This document shows, one piece after another, positions 1 through 8,477 of a stretch of DNA of 34,181 nt (positions within the stretch are counted from its first letter, which is position 1; every line of letters begins with the position of its first letter). The translations under genes were made by a program, and so were the position numbers. Under the pieces are notes generated by a model. The model was given only the letters and a program-made list of their open reading frames with translations. It was not told the origin of the DNA and ran no database searches. Source of the stretch: an uncultured Rhodospirillales bacterium (GTDB taxonomy: Bacteria > Pseudomonadota > Alphaproteobacteria > Reyranellales > Reyranellaceae); the NCBI GenBank assembly GCA_945957125.1, contig CAMFJT010000032.1:1-34181 (forward strand). The letters are read 5' to 3'.

Positions 1-82
1 CTGGGGCGGGTCTCCCCCGCGGTGGCCCCCCCGCTTCCCGCGCCTAGGGCGGCGCGCCCCCAGCGGAACTCACTGAATATCG

Positions 83-667
83 CTACTGCCCGAAGCGCTT
101 CGCCGTCTGGAGGTAGTCGAGCTCCTCCGGCGTGCAGTCGCGGCCGAGCACCTCGTTGCGGTGCGGGAAGCGGCCGAAGCGGGCGACGATGTCGCGGTGC
201 TCGATCGCGTACTTGTCGTTGTCCGCGTTGCCCAGGCTGGCGAACAGGGCGCAGCAGAACTCCTGGTCGGACAGCGATTCGCTGTGCTGGAACGGCATGA
301 AGAAGAACATCCGCATGTCGTTCCCGTAGGCCGCCGGATAGTCGCGCGCGATGGCGAAGCGGGCGGTCTCGCGCGCCTTGGCATCGCCGCTGAAGGCGCG
401 CGCCGTGCGGCGATGGATGTTGCGTGGGAACTGGTCGCACAGCAGGACCAGCGCGAGCGCGCCGTCGGGCGACTTGCGCCAGGCGTCGAGCTCTCCGGCG
501 ATCGCCCGGTCGACCAGCGCGCCGAAGCGCGTGCGGCTCTCGGCATCGAATTCGGGCGTGCTCTCCCACCAGATCCGGCGCGGCTTGCCGTGCTCGGGCT
601 CGTCGAGCGGCAGGAACCAGAAATCGAGGATGTCGCGGATGGCCGCCGTGCCGCCCGCGCCGCTCAC
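83..667 (-). CDS. DUF924 family protein
   Basis: This 194-aa protein matches the DUF924 family, small all-helical proteins of unproven biochemical function, sometimes described as TPR-like. The family pattern is visible as ILDFWF near the N-terminus, CDQFPRN in the middle, MRMFFFMPFQHSES, and a late segment with FGRFPHRN. The length is normal for the family. The start is a GTG whose GTGA overlaps the stop of the upstream sulfatase, which points to translational coupling; a longer in-frame reading upstream runs through the sulfatase in another frame and is rejected. It is the last gene of a minus-strand run of AraC regulator, sulfatase and DUF924. The pairing with a sulfatase does not by itself reveal the function. 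Family assignment is confident; the role is unknown. Confidence 0.88.
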   Translation of the reverse strand: MSGAGGTAAIRDILDFWFLPLDEPEHGKPRRIWWESTPEFDAESRTRFGALVDRAIAGELDAWRKSPDGALALVLLCDQFPRNIHRRTARAFSGDAKARETARFAIARDYPAAYGNDMRMFFFMPFQHSESLSDQEFCCALFASLGNADNDKYAIEHRDIVARFGRFPHRNEVLGRDCTPEELDYLQTAKRFGQ

Positions 668-1965
668 GGCATGTCCTTCTTGCCGTAGACCAGCCGCACG
701 CCGGCATCCTCCGGGATCGGCGGCATGGTGGCATCCCATGCCTCCCAGGCCGAGCGCAGCTCCGCCAGCCGCTCGGGATGGCGCTTGCCGAGATTGGCGC
801 GCTCGCGTTCGTCGCTCACCACGTCGAACAGGTATTCGTGCTCGTCGACCTTCAGGTATTTCCAGCGACCTGAGAGCATGGCGCGCTGCTGCTTGTGCTT
901 CATGCGCCAGAACAGCGGCCGTTCGGTGACGGCGCCCGGCTCGCCGAGCTGTCCGACCAGCGACAGGCCGTCGCTCGGATAGTCGGGATGCGCCGAGGTG
1001 CCTGCGGCCTCGAGGAAGGTCGGCACCCAGTCCATGGTGATCGCCGGTTGCTCGGTCACCGTGCCGGCCGGCGTGCGCGCCGGCCAGCGCACGACGTACG
1101 GCACGCGGATGCCGCCCTCCATCAGGTCCATCTTTCCGCCCACCAGCGGCCAGTTGTCGGAGAAGCGCTCGCCGCCATTGTCGCTGGTGAAGACGACGAT
1201 CGTGTCCTGCGCGATGCCGCCGTCGTCGAGCGCGGCCAGCACGCGGCCGATACCCTCGTCCATATGGTGGATCATGCGCCGGTAGGCGTGGATGTTGCCG
1301 CCGTCGAGGTGATAGATCGGCCGGGCCTTGCCGAACGACTTGGCCAGCTCGCCGTCGTCGCGAGTCTCCCACGGCCAGTGCGGCGCGGTGTAGTGCAGGC
1401 TGAGCAGGAAGGGTTGGCGCGCGCGCGCGGAGCGCTGCACGAAATCGACCGCGCGGGCGCTCAGCAGGTCGGTGAGGTAGCCGTCGCGGTGGATCTCGCT
1501 GCCGTTCTCGAACAGGTCGTGCGTGCCGAAGCTGTCCTGGTGCGTGAAATAGTCGACGCCGCCGGACAGCGGGCCGAAATGCTCATGATAGCCGCTCAGG
1601 AGTGGGCCGAAGGTCGGTGGGAAGCCCAGATGCCACTTGCCGACCAGGGCGGTGCGGTATCCCGCCTCGGCCAGGCGCGAGGCCAGCGTCGGATGGTCGG
1701 GCGGCAGGCCGATCACCTTGTCGCCACGCATCGTGCTGCCGATCGGCTCCTCGGCCGCGCCGCGGATGCGATACTGGTAGCGGCCGGTCGCCAGCGCGAA
1801 GCGCGTCGGCGAGCAGACGGCGGAGTTGGCATAGCCGCGCGTGAAGCGCAGGCCCTCGGCCGCCATGCGGTCGATATTGGGCGAGACCGGGACGCGGCCG
1901 CCATAGCAACCGAGGTCGGCGTAGCCGAGATCGTCGGCGAGAATGAAGATGAAGTTCGTCGGCAT
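664..1965 (-). CDS. Sulfatase (arylsulfatase-like, no signal peptide)
   Basis: This 433-aa enzyme belongs to the type I formylglycine sulfatases, which hydrolyse sulfate esters. The N-terminus holds the metal-binding Asp-Asp of FILADDLGYADLGCYGG, and the signature CSPTRFALATGR follows with Cys51 as the residue expected to be oxidised to formylglycine. A second conserved block, FTSDNGGERFSDN, and the GGIRVPYVVRWP block come later. The start at 1965 places ADD about ten residues in, as is usual for forms without a leader; no signal peptide is seen, so a cytoplasmic location is inferred. The in-frame extension to 2214 lies inside the regulator gene and is rejected. It follows the AraC-type gene by 40 bp and overlaps the DUF924 gene. 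Substrate cannot be told from sequence; choline-sulfatase or aryl sulfate activity are both possible. Confidence 0.93.
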   Translation of the reverse strand: MPTNFIFILADDLGYADLGCYGGRVPVSPNIDRMAAEGLRFTRGYANSAVCSPTRFALATGRYQYRIRGAAEEPIGSTMRGDKVIGLPPDHPTLASRLAEAGYRTALVGKWHLGFPPTFGPLLSGYHEHFGPLSGGVDYFTHQDSFGTHDLFENGSEIHRDGYLTDLLSARAVDFVQRSARARQPFLLSLHYTAPHWPWETRDDGELAKSFGKARPIYHLDGGNIHAYRRMIHHMDEGIGRVLAALDDGGIAQDTIVVFTSDNGGERFSDNWPLVGGKMDLMEGGIRVPYVVRWPARTPAGTVTEQPAITMDWVPTFLEAAGTSAHPDYPSDGLSLVGQLGEPGAVTERPLFWRMKHKQQRAMLSGRWKYLKVDEHEYLFDVVSDERERANLGKRHPERLAELRSAWEAWDATMPPIPEDAGVRLVYGKKDMP

Positions 1966-2005
1966 GATGCTGGAGCTTATCGCGTTGCCGACCGCGGCAC
2001 GACCG

Positions 2006-3043
2006 TCATGACGCCGACTTTTCCGACAGGCGCCAAGCGGCCGGCGCCTTGTCGAGCTCGCCGCGGAAGGCCCGCGTGAAGGCTGGCGTGTCGGCATATC
2101 CCAGAAGATCGGCGATCTCGGCGAGCGGCAGGCCGGTCCCGGCAAGAAGTTGCCGGGCGATGCGCACGCGCACCCGCAACAGCTCCGCGCGAGCCGTCGT
2201 GCCATCGAGGGCAAGACGCCGATTGAGCGTCCGCCGGCTCAGCCCCACCGCGTCGGCCACCCGCTCCACGGTAGGGCTGCCTTCCAGGATCGCCTGGACG
2301 CAGGCGCGCCTGACCTGGCTCGCCGCGTCGAGCGGCTGGCGATCCACCGCCCGGACGAGGAGATCGGGCAGCGGCTTGGCTCGCGGGCGCACCGCTCGCT
2401 TCAGCCAGCCGGCGTCGAACGCCAGCGCGTTGTATTCGCTATCGAAGTGCACGGCGGTGCCGAACGCTCGGACATAAGGGCGGCGGTCCGGCGGCGGCCG
2501 TCGGGAGAGTCCGACGTCGAACGGCTGCCACGTGCTCCCGCAAAGTTCGCGCAGGATGTTGAAGCAGGCACACATGGTGAGGTCGGCGATCTCGGCGGCG
2601 CCATCGCGCAAGTCGCCGAGCGCGACGGTCGAGAGTACGGCGATCCCCTCTTTTTCGACGAGAGTCGGTACGGTGGCCCTGTCATGCATGTGCAAGGCGA
2701 GGATCAGGCCGCGCAACGCGGCGCCGACATCGCGGGCGGTACGGGCCAGCTTTCCGATAGGGCCGAGCGTTCCGAGGCCGACCGTCCGGCCGAGCAGCAG
2801 CCCGATCTGAGGGCATGCCGCACGCTCTGCGCCGAGAGCGAGCAAGCGCCCTGCCTGCACGATCCCGATCTGCGCGTCGGCATCGTCCAGCGTCCCGAGG
2901 GGCAGGCCGACCTCTTCGAGGATCGGGTCGAGAGGGACGCCGAAAGTAGCGAGGGTGGCTTGCAAGCCGCCGAAGGGCGAGGCGCGCAGCATGCCCTCCG
3001 CAAGGACGGGCAAACCGGTGAGCTCGTGGATCATGCCGGACAT
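2006..3043 (-). CDS. AraC-family transcriptional regulator (arabinose-binding-like N-terminal domain)
   Basis: The protein is about 345 aa from the ATG at 3043. Its C-terminal 100 residues form an AraC/XylS double helix-turn-helix: VERVADAVGLSRRTLNRRLA is the first helix pair, and AEIADLLGYADTPAFTRAFR followed by APAAWR is the second. The N-terminal two thirds resembles the ligand-sensing domain of OruR/ArgR-type AraC proteins, with a GTLGPIGKLART segment. A TTG at 3109 would add 22 residues; I prefer the ATG because it begins just before the family's usual N-terminus and leaves a 99-bp divergent promoter region rather than 33 bp. It lies between two sulfatase genes, one downstream on the same strand and one divergent, so control of sulfate-ester use is a reasonable inference. 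Confidence 0.88.
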   Translation of the reverse strand: MSGMIHELTGLPVLAEGMLRASPFGGLQATLATFGVPLDPILEEVGLPLGTLDDADAQIGIVQAGRLLALGAERAACPQIGLLLGRTVGLGTLGPIGKLARTARDVGAALRGLILALHMHDRATVPTLVEKEGIAVLSTVALGDLRDGAAEIADLTMCACFNILRELCGSTWQPFDVGLSRRPPPDRRPYVRAFGTAVHFDSEYNALAFDAGWLKRAVRPRAKPLPDLLVRAVDRQPLDAASQVRRACVQAILEGSPTVERVADAVGLSRRTLNRRLALDGTTARAELLRVRVRIARQLLAGTGLPLAEIADLLGYADTPAFTRAFRGELDKAPAAWRLSEKSAS

Positions 3044-3142
3044 GGCGCGGCACTTCGGCTGGAGGATCTGAACTCCCTCGATTTTCGCGTTGATGGCGCG
3101 AAATGACAACGGGAGATCGGGAGTTTCCGACTAGGCTCGAGC

Positions 3143-5677
3143 ATGCAAAAGACGTCACTTGCGCGACGCTCGCTGCTTGGCCGCGTGTTGCTCGCCACCT
3201 CCGCGCTTCTCGGCTTCGCTGCTCATGAAGTGCATGCCCAGCAGGTCACCGGTACCCTCGGCTCGCCGGATGCCACGACGACGATTCCGGGAACGCAGCT
3301 TCCCGCGCCGCCCCCGCCGTTCGGCGGCACGATCAAGAATGACGCCTTGCAGTCGACGCCATGGTGGGCACCGCGCGTTGCGCCGCCAAAGAACGCACCG
3401 AACGTGCTGCTCATCATCACCGACGACGCGGGCTTCGGCGTACCCAGCACCTTCGGCGGCGTGATCCCCACGCCGTCCATGGATCGCGTCGCGAACGAAG
3501 GATTGCGCTTCAATCGAATGTTCTCGACGGCGCTTTGCTCGCCCACACGGGCTGCATTGCTGACCGGCCGCAACCACCATTCCGTCGGCTTCGGCGTGAT
3601 CTCCGAACAATCGACCGGCTTTCCGGGCTACAACAGCATCATCGAGCCCGACTCGGCGACGATCGGGCGCATGCTGGTCGACAATGGCTACAGCACCTCG
3701 TGGTTCGGCAAGGATCACAATGTTCCTGCGTTCCAGGCCAGCCAGGTCGGACCGTTCGACCAGTGGCCGATCGGCATGGGCTTCCAGTATTTCTATGGGT
3801 TCATCGGCGGCGACGCCAACCAGTGGCAGCCGAATCTCTTCCGCAATACGACGCAGATCTATCCCTTCGAAGGCAAGCCGCCGGGAACCTGGAACCTCGT
3901 CACCGCGATGGCCGACGACGCCATCGACTGGATGACGCGGATGCACCAGACCGATCCGAGCCGACCGCTCTTCATCAAGTACGCTCCGGGTGCCACGCAC
4001 GCGCCACACCATCCGACGAAGGAGTGGGTGGACAAGATCCATGCGATGAAGCTGTTCGACGACGGCTACGAGAAGCTGCGCGAACGCATCTTCGCGAACC
4101 AGAAGCGGCTGGGGCTCGTGCCGGCCGATGCCAAGCTGACGCCATGGCCGGCGGAAATGCTGAAGCCGTGGGACAAGCTTTCCGAGGAGGAGAAGAAGCT
4201 CTTCATCCGGCAGGTCGAGGTCTTTGCCGCCTACGCGGCCTACAGCGATCACGAGATCGGCCGGGTCATCCAGCAGTTCCAGGAGCTCGGTCGGCTCGAC
4301 AACACGCTCGTCATCTACATCAACGGCGACAACGGCACGAGCGCCGAAGGCGGCCCGAACGGAACGCCCAACGAGGTCGCGTTCTTCAACGGCGTGCAGG
4401 TGCCGGTCGACGCGCAGATGAAATGGTACGACGTCTGGGGTACGGAGCAGACCTACAACCACATGTCGGCGGGCTGGTCGTGGGCTTTCGATACGCCCTT
4501 CGACTGGTTCAAGCAGAACGCCTCGCGGCTCGGCGGCATCAACCAGAACATGGCGGTCTCCTGGCCGGCGCGCATCAAGGACAAGGGCGCCCTGCGCGAG
4601 CAGTTCGTCCATGTCATAGACGTCGTGCCGACGATCCTGGAGGCCGCCGGCCTGCGCGCGCCCGAGACCGTCGACGGCATCCGGCAGAAGGCGATCGAGG
4701 GAACGAGCTTCCTCTATACGTTCGACGCCGCCAACGCCAAGACGCCGTCGCGCCATACGACCCAATACTTCGAGATGATGGGTCAATGGGCTCTCTACGA
4801 GAACGGATGGTTGCTCAGCACCAAGGTCAATCGCGCGCCCTGGGAGGCGTTCGGTCCCGCCAACCCCGATCCGCTGAACCGGCAGATCTTCCAGCTTTAT
4901 GACCTCGGCAAGGATTTCAATCAGGTGGAGGATGTGGCCAGCCGTTATCCGCAGAAGGTCGAGGAGATGAGGAAGGCCTTCCTTGCCGAGGCAGAGAAGC
5001 ACCAGGTTCTGCCGCTCGACGCGTCGGTGGCGGCACGCATCGTTGCTCCCCGGCCGAACATCACCGCGGGCCGCACCGAGTTCGTCTATACGCGGCCGAT
5101 GGTCGGCCTGCCGCAGGGCGATTCACCGTTCCTGCTCGACAGCTCCTACACCATCACGGCGGAGGTCACCGTTCCCCCCGACGGGGGCAAGGGCATGATC
5201 GTCACGTCGGGTGGCCGGTTCGGCGGCTATGGCTTCTACCTGCTCGACGGCAAGCCGGTGTTCCTGTGGAACCTGGTCGACCTGGAGCGCCTCAAATGGG
5301 AGGCAACCGAACGCCTGGCGCCGGGTCACCATACGCTGACGTTCGACTTCAAGTACGATGGGCTCGGCGTCGGCACGCTGGCGTTCAACGACTTCAGCGG
5401 CGTCGGCAGGCCCGGCACCGGCACGCTGTCGGTCGACGGCAAGGTCGTGGCGACGAAGCGCATGGAACGCACTCTCCCCATGATCCTGCAGTGGGACGAG
5501 AGCTTCGATATCGGCTCCGATACCCTGACCGGCGTGAACGATGCGGACTACAAGCCCCCGTTCGCGCTCAGCGCCAAGCTCGACAGGCTGACGGTCAAGA
5601 TCGACCGCCCGACCCTGTCGCCGGACGATGTCCGCCGGCTCAAGGAAGCCGCGGCCAAGGCCAGCGACGCCCGCTGA
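3143..5677 (+). CDS. Exported arylsulfatase, large form
   Basis: This 844-aa sulfatase carries a signal peptide of about 33 residues: a charged start MQKTSLARRS, a hydrophobic stretch and an Ala-containing site ending HEVHAQ, so it should be periplasmic or secreted. Asp94-Asp95 in the IITDDAGFG block bind metal. CSPTRAALLTGR places the formylglycine precursor at Cys132. NGDNGTSAEGG near residue 395 is the second metal-site block. The last 200 residues, beginning after about 640, look like an extra beta-rich domain found in long bacterial arylsulfatases. The gene is divergent from the AraC-type regulator. As a Cys-type enzyme it depends on a formylglycine-generating enzyme, and none is visible in this window. 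The sulfated substrate is unknown. Confidence 0.93.
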   Translation: MQKTSLARRSLLGRVLLATSALLGFAAHEVHAQQVTGTLGSPDATTTIPGTQLPAPPPPFGGTIKNDALQSTPWWAPRVAPPKNAPNVLLIITDDAGFGVPSTFGGVIPTPSMDRVANEGLRFNRMFSTALCSPTRAALLTGRNHHSVGFGVISEQSTGFPGYNSIIEPDSATIGRMLVDNGYSTSWFGKDHNVPAFQASQVGPFDQWPIGMGFQYFYGFIGGDANQWQPNLFRNTTQIYPFEGKPPGTWNLVTAMADDAIDWMTRMHQTDPSRPLFIKYAPGATHAPHHPTKEWVDKIHAMKLFDDGYEKLRERIFANQKRLGLVPADAKLTPWPAEMLKPWDKLSEEEKKLFIRQVEVFAAYAAYSDHEIGRVIQQFQELGRLDNTLVIYINGDNGTSAEGGPNGTPNEVAFFNGVQVPVDAQMKWYDVWGTEQTYNHMSAGWSWAFDTPFDWFKQNASRLGGINQNMAVSWPARIKDKGALREQFVHVIDVVPTILEAAGLRAPETVDGIRQKAIEGTSFLYTFDAANAKTPSRHTTQYFEMMGQWALYENGWLLSTKVNRAPWEAFGPANPDPLNRQIFQLYDLGKDFNQVEDVASRYPQKVEEMRKAFLAEAEKHQVLPLDASVAARIVAPRPNITAGRTEFVYTRPMVGLPQGDSPFLLDSSYTITAEVTVPPDGGKGMIVTSGGRFGGYGFYLLDGKPVFLWNLVDLERLKWEATERLAPGHHTLTFDFKYDGLGVGTLAFNDFSGVGRPGTGTLSVDGKVVATKRMERTLPMILQWDESFDIGSDTLTGVNDADYKPPFALSAKLDRLTVKIDRPTLSPDDVRRLKEAAAKASDAR

Positions 5678-5735
5678 CGCTCCTGCTCGTGTCGCGTCTC
5701 AGCGTGCGGGTGGGTGGAGAACGGCTCGTCGAGGT

Positions 5736-6404
5736 TCAGCCCAGCTCGTACGCCGAGATCAGCCACGGCTCGTGCTTGGCGGCGTCGATCCATTCCTTCA
5801 TCGCCGGCTGCGCGAGCACGGCATTGCAGTAGGCGTCGGAATCGCTGTCGAGCTTCACGCCGTAGGTGCGGAAGCGGGTCACCACCGGCGCGAACATCGC
5901 GTCGGCGGCGCCGAACGCCCCGAACAGGAAGCCGTCGTCCTTCTTGAAGGCGGCGGAGAAACGCTTGCGGCAGTCGCGCCAGATCGAGGTGATGCGCTCG
6001 ATGTCGGCGCGCACCGCCGGCGTCATGCCCTTGCCGGGATAGGACGCGCGGATGTTCATCGGCATGTTGTTGCGCAGGTCGAGGAAGCCCGCATGCATCT
6101 CGGTCGAGATCGAGCGGGCATGCGCGCGCGCGGCGGCCGATGGCGGCCACAGGCCGGCCTCGGGCTTGAGGTCGTTGAGGTACTCCGCGATCGCCAGCGA
6201 TTCCCACACCGCGAGCCCGCGATGCAGCAGCACCGGCACGCGCCCCGAGGGCGAGTGCTTGCGGATCGCCGCCTGCGTCTCGGGCAGGTCGAGCGGGATG
6301 ACGATCTCCTCGAACTCGATCCCCGCGATCCTCGCCATCAGCCAGCCGCGCAGCGACCACGACGAGTAGTTCCTGTTGCCGATCACGACCGTGAATTCGG
6401 CCAT
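5736..6404 (-). CDS. Glutathione S-transferase family protein
   Basis: This 222-aa protein has the two-domain GST layout. The N-terminal thioredoxin-like domain starts with FTVVIGNRNYSSWSLRGWL, where the Asn-Tyr-Ser-Ser-Trp-Ser stretch supplies the likely catalytic Ser of the zeta/beta-like group. SGRVPVLLHRGLAVWESLAI is the cis-Pro and Glu-Ser glutathione-binding block at about residues 53-72. The helical C-terminal domain follows, with GFLFGAFGAADAMFAPVVTR as the usual N-capping motif. A strong AGGAGG ribosome site precedes the ATG at 6404. It converges with the large sulfatase and diverges from the aminopeptidase, so it appears to be a single-gene unit. Substrate is not predictable. Confidence 0.92.
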   Translation of the reverse strand: MAEFTVVIGNRNYSSWSLRGWLMARIAGIEFEEIVIPLDLPETQAAIRKHSPSGRVPVLLHRGLAVWESLAIAEYLNDLKPEAGLWPPSAAARAHARSISTEMHAGFLDLRNNMPMNIRASYPGKGMTPAVRADIERITSIWRDCRKRFSAAFKKDDGFLFGAFGAADAMFAPVVTRFRTYGVKLDSDSDAYCNAVLAQPAMKEWIDAAKHEPWLISAYELG

Positions 6405-6475
6405 GCCCCCTCCTTACTTGCCAGCCGGCGCGTTTGGCCGGCAATCTCGCTTCTTTGCACTACAGTTTGGTGAGC

Positions 6476-7858
6476 ATGTCCATGGCACTGCCGTTCGTCG
6501 ACCGGGCGAGTTCTTCGCTGCCGGTGCAGTTTGTCGCCGCGCCCCGGTGGCGTTCGTGGCTCAAGGAGCAGGGCGCGGCGAGCCGCGGCTGGGTGGAATT
6601 GCTGGGATTGGCTGGTGCGGCGGGAGATTTTGCCGTCCTCCCGGGTGACGGCGGAAAGACTTTCGGTGCAGTTCTCGTGATGCCGGCGGAGCCGACATTG
6701 TGGGACGTTGGCGCCTTGGCCACCCGGCTGCCGCCCGGCACGTGGAGGCTGGGCGACACTGCGCCGCTGTCGCCGACCGATGCCGCCGTCGCGATCGGCC
6801 TGGGGGCCTGGCGCTTCGAGCGCTACAAGGCGAAGAAGGCGAAGGACGGCCCGAAGTTCCTGTGGCCGGCGGGCGCCGACAAGGCGCGGGCCACGGCGAT
6901 GATCGAGGCGATCTGCCTGGCGCGCGACCTCATCACCACGCCATCGTCGGACATGGGGCCGGCCGAGCTCGCCGACGCCGCGCGCGGCCTGGCGAAGAAG
7001 CATGGCGCCAGGCTCAAGGTCATCGTGGGCGACGATCTGCTCAAGCAGAACTTCCCGATGATCCACGCCGTGGGCCGCGCCAGCGCACGCGCGCCGCGGC
7101 TGATCGATCTCACCTGGGGGCGGCCCAGCCACCCGAAGGTCACGCTGGTCGGCAAGGGCGTGTGCTTCGACACCGGCGGGTTGGACCTCAAGCCGGCGGC
7201 CGGCATGCTCAACATGAAGAAGGACATGGGCGGGGCGGCGACGATGATGGCGGTCGCGTCGATGGTCATGGCCTGCAAGCTGCCGGTGCGGCTGAGGCTG
7301 CTCGTGCCGGCGGTGGAGAACAGCGTGTCGGGCAACGCCTTCCGGCCGCTCGACGTGGTGCCGACGCGCAAGGGCATCAATGTCGAGATCGGCAACACCG
7401 ATGCCGAGGGCCGGCTGATCCTCTGCGACGCGCTGCACGAAGGCGCAGCGGAGAAGCCGACCATGATGGTCGATTGTGCGACGCTCACGGGCGCCGCGCG
7501 CGTGTCGCTCGGCACCGACCTGCCGGCGCTGTTCTGCAACGACGACGACCTGGCCGACGGCCTGCTCGCCGCGGGCACGGCGGTGGCCGATCCGATGTGG
7601 CGCATGCCGCTCTACCGGCCCTATCGCAAGCTGCTCGACAGCAAGGTCGCCGACATCAACAACGTCTCGGCCGGCGCCTTCGGGGGCGCTATCACCGCGG
7701 CGCTCTACCTGCAGGAATTCGTACCCGATGATGTGCCTTGGGCGCATTTCGACATGATGGCCTGGAACAACAGCGCGCGGCCCGGCCGTCCCGAGGGTGG
7801 CGAAGCCCAGGCCGCCCGCGCTATCTTCGCGACGATAGAACGAAGGGTGAAGTCATGA
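6476..7858 (+). CDS. Leucyl aminopeptidase family protein (peptidase M17)
   Basis: This roughly 460-aa protein is an M17 two-metal aminopeptidase that removes N-terminal residues from peptides in the cytoplasm. The catalytic half carries GKGVCFDTGGLDLKP (Lys227, Asp232), MKKDMGGAA (Asp250) and the family signature NTDAEGRL (Asp309, Glu311, Arg313); all metal ligands and the catalytic Lys and Arg are present. The N-terminal domain is shorter and more divergent than in PepA, as in the shorter PepB-like group. The ATG at 6476 is chosen; a TTG at 6434 would extend into the divergent promoter region, and a second ATG at 6482 is possible. The stop overlaps the start of the cupin gene as ATGA, so the two are translationally coupled. 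Confidence 0.94.
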   Translation: MSMALPFVDRASSSLPVQFVAAPRWRSWLKEQGAASRGWVELLGLAGAAGDFAVLPGDGGKTFGAVLVMPAEPTLWDVGALATRLPPGTWRLGDTAPLSPTDAAVAIGLGAWRFERYKAKKAKDGPKFLWPAGADKARATAMIEAICLARDLITTPSSDMGPAELADAARGLAKKHGARLKVIVGDDLLKQNFPMIHAVGRASARAPRLIDLTWGRPSHPKVTLVGKGVCFDTGGLDLKPAAGMLNMKKDMGGAATMMAVASMVMACKLPVRLRLLVPAVENSVSGNAFRPLDVVPTRKGINVEIGNTDAEGRLILCDALHEGAAEKPTMMVDCATLTGAARVSLGTDLPALFCNDDDLADGLLAAGTAVADPMWRMPLYRPYRKLLDSKVADINNVSAGAFGGAITAALYLQEFVPDDVPWAHFDMMAWNNSARPGRPEGGEAQAARAIFATIERRVKS

Positions 7859-8373
7859 CCTACACGCTCGAGCAGCTCAGCAGCGACATCAAGGCGGCCC
7901 TCCAGGCCGATCCCGGGCAGGCCGGCAAGGAGGCGGTGTGCAAGCTCGTCTCCAAGGTGTGCCTCGACAAGGAGTTCGTCGCACAGCATCTCACGCCGGA
8001 GAACTGCAAGCCGCGCCGTGTGCTGTACGAGGACCCCGATCTCGGCTTCTGCGTCTGCGGCCACGTCTACATGAAGCCCGCGCACGGCGAGCCGCACGAC
8101 CACGGCTCGAGCTGGGCGATCTACGGCCTCGCCGAGGGCGACACAGAGATGACCGACTGGAAGGTCGTGCGCGCGGGCGACGGCACCAGCCCGACCCTGG
8201 TCGAGCCCGAGAAGGTCTACACGCTGCGCCCCGGCGACGCGCATTTCTACGACGTGCACGTCATCCATTCGCCCAAGCGCGACACCGTCACCAAGCTGGT
8301 GCGCATCGAGGGCGGCAACCTCGACCGCATCAAGCGGTCCAACATCAAGGCTGCTTCGAAAGTGATGGCGTAG
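7855..8373 (+). CDS. Cupin protein, cysteine-dioxygenase-like fold
   Basis: The 172-aa product has the two cupin motifs. HGEPHDHGSSWAIYG supplies His81 and His83 with Glu94 a little later, and PGDAHFYDVHVIHSP supplies His138. Three histidines are the iron set of cysteine dioxygenase-type enzymes, so a non-haem iron dioxygenase acting on a small thiol or acid is plausible but not shown. The strands around these motifs give a small single-domain beta barrel. The ATG sits in the ATGA overlap with the aminopeptidase stop. Genes of this type are often annotated only as cupin or hypothetical. The coupling suggests a role next to peptide or amino-acid breakdown; that is inference. Confidence 0.85.
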   Translation: MTYTLEQLSSDIKAALQADPGQAGKEAVCKLVSKVCLDKEFVAQHLTPENCKPRRVLYEDPDLGFCVCGHVYMKPAHGEPHDHGSSWAIYGLAEGDTEMTDWKVVRAGDGTSPTLVEPEKVYTLRPGDAHFYDVHVIHSPKRDTVTKLVRIEGGNLDRIKRSNIKAASKVMA

Positions 8374-8388
8374 GATAGGACAAAGATC

Positions 8389-8468
8389 CGTCGTCCCGAG
8401 CGACGCCGAGGGACCTCTTCATGGCTGCTGCCGCATGAAGAGGTCCCTCGGCTACGGTCGGGACGACG
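8389..8468. repeat. Long near-perfect palindrome (REP-like or bidirectional terminator)
   Basis: Two 35-nt arms, 8389-8423 and 8434-8468, pair with three mismatches around a 10-nt loop. The inner 20 bp of each arm are perfect, with the core GAGGGACCTCTTCATG and its complement. It fills the space between the converging cupin and dehydrogenase genes. No T-run follows either arm, so it fits a repetitive extragenic palindrome at least as well as an intrinsic terminator. Only one copy occurs in this window. Confidence 0.75.
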
Positions 8469-8477
8469 GGAAATCGT

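Noticed and set aside
1..82. Terminator after the DUF924 gene
   Set aside because: The stretch is GC-rich with several short inverted repeats, but no clear stem followed by a T-run could be drawn.
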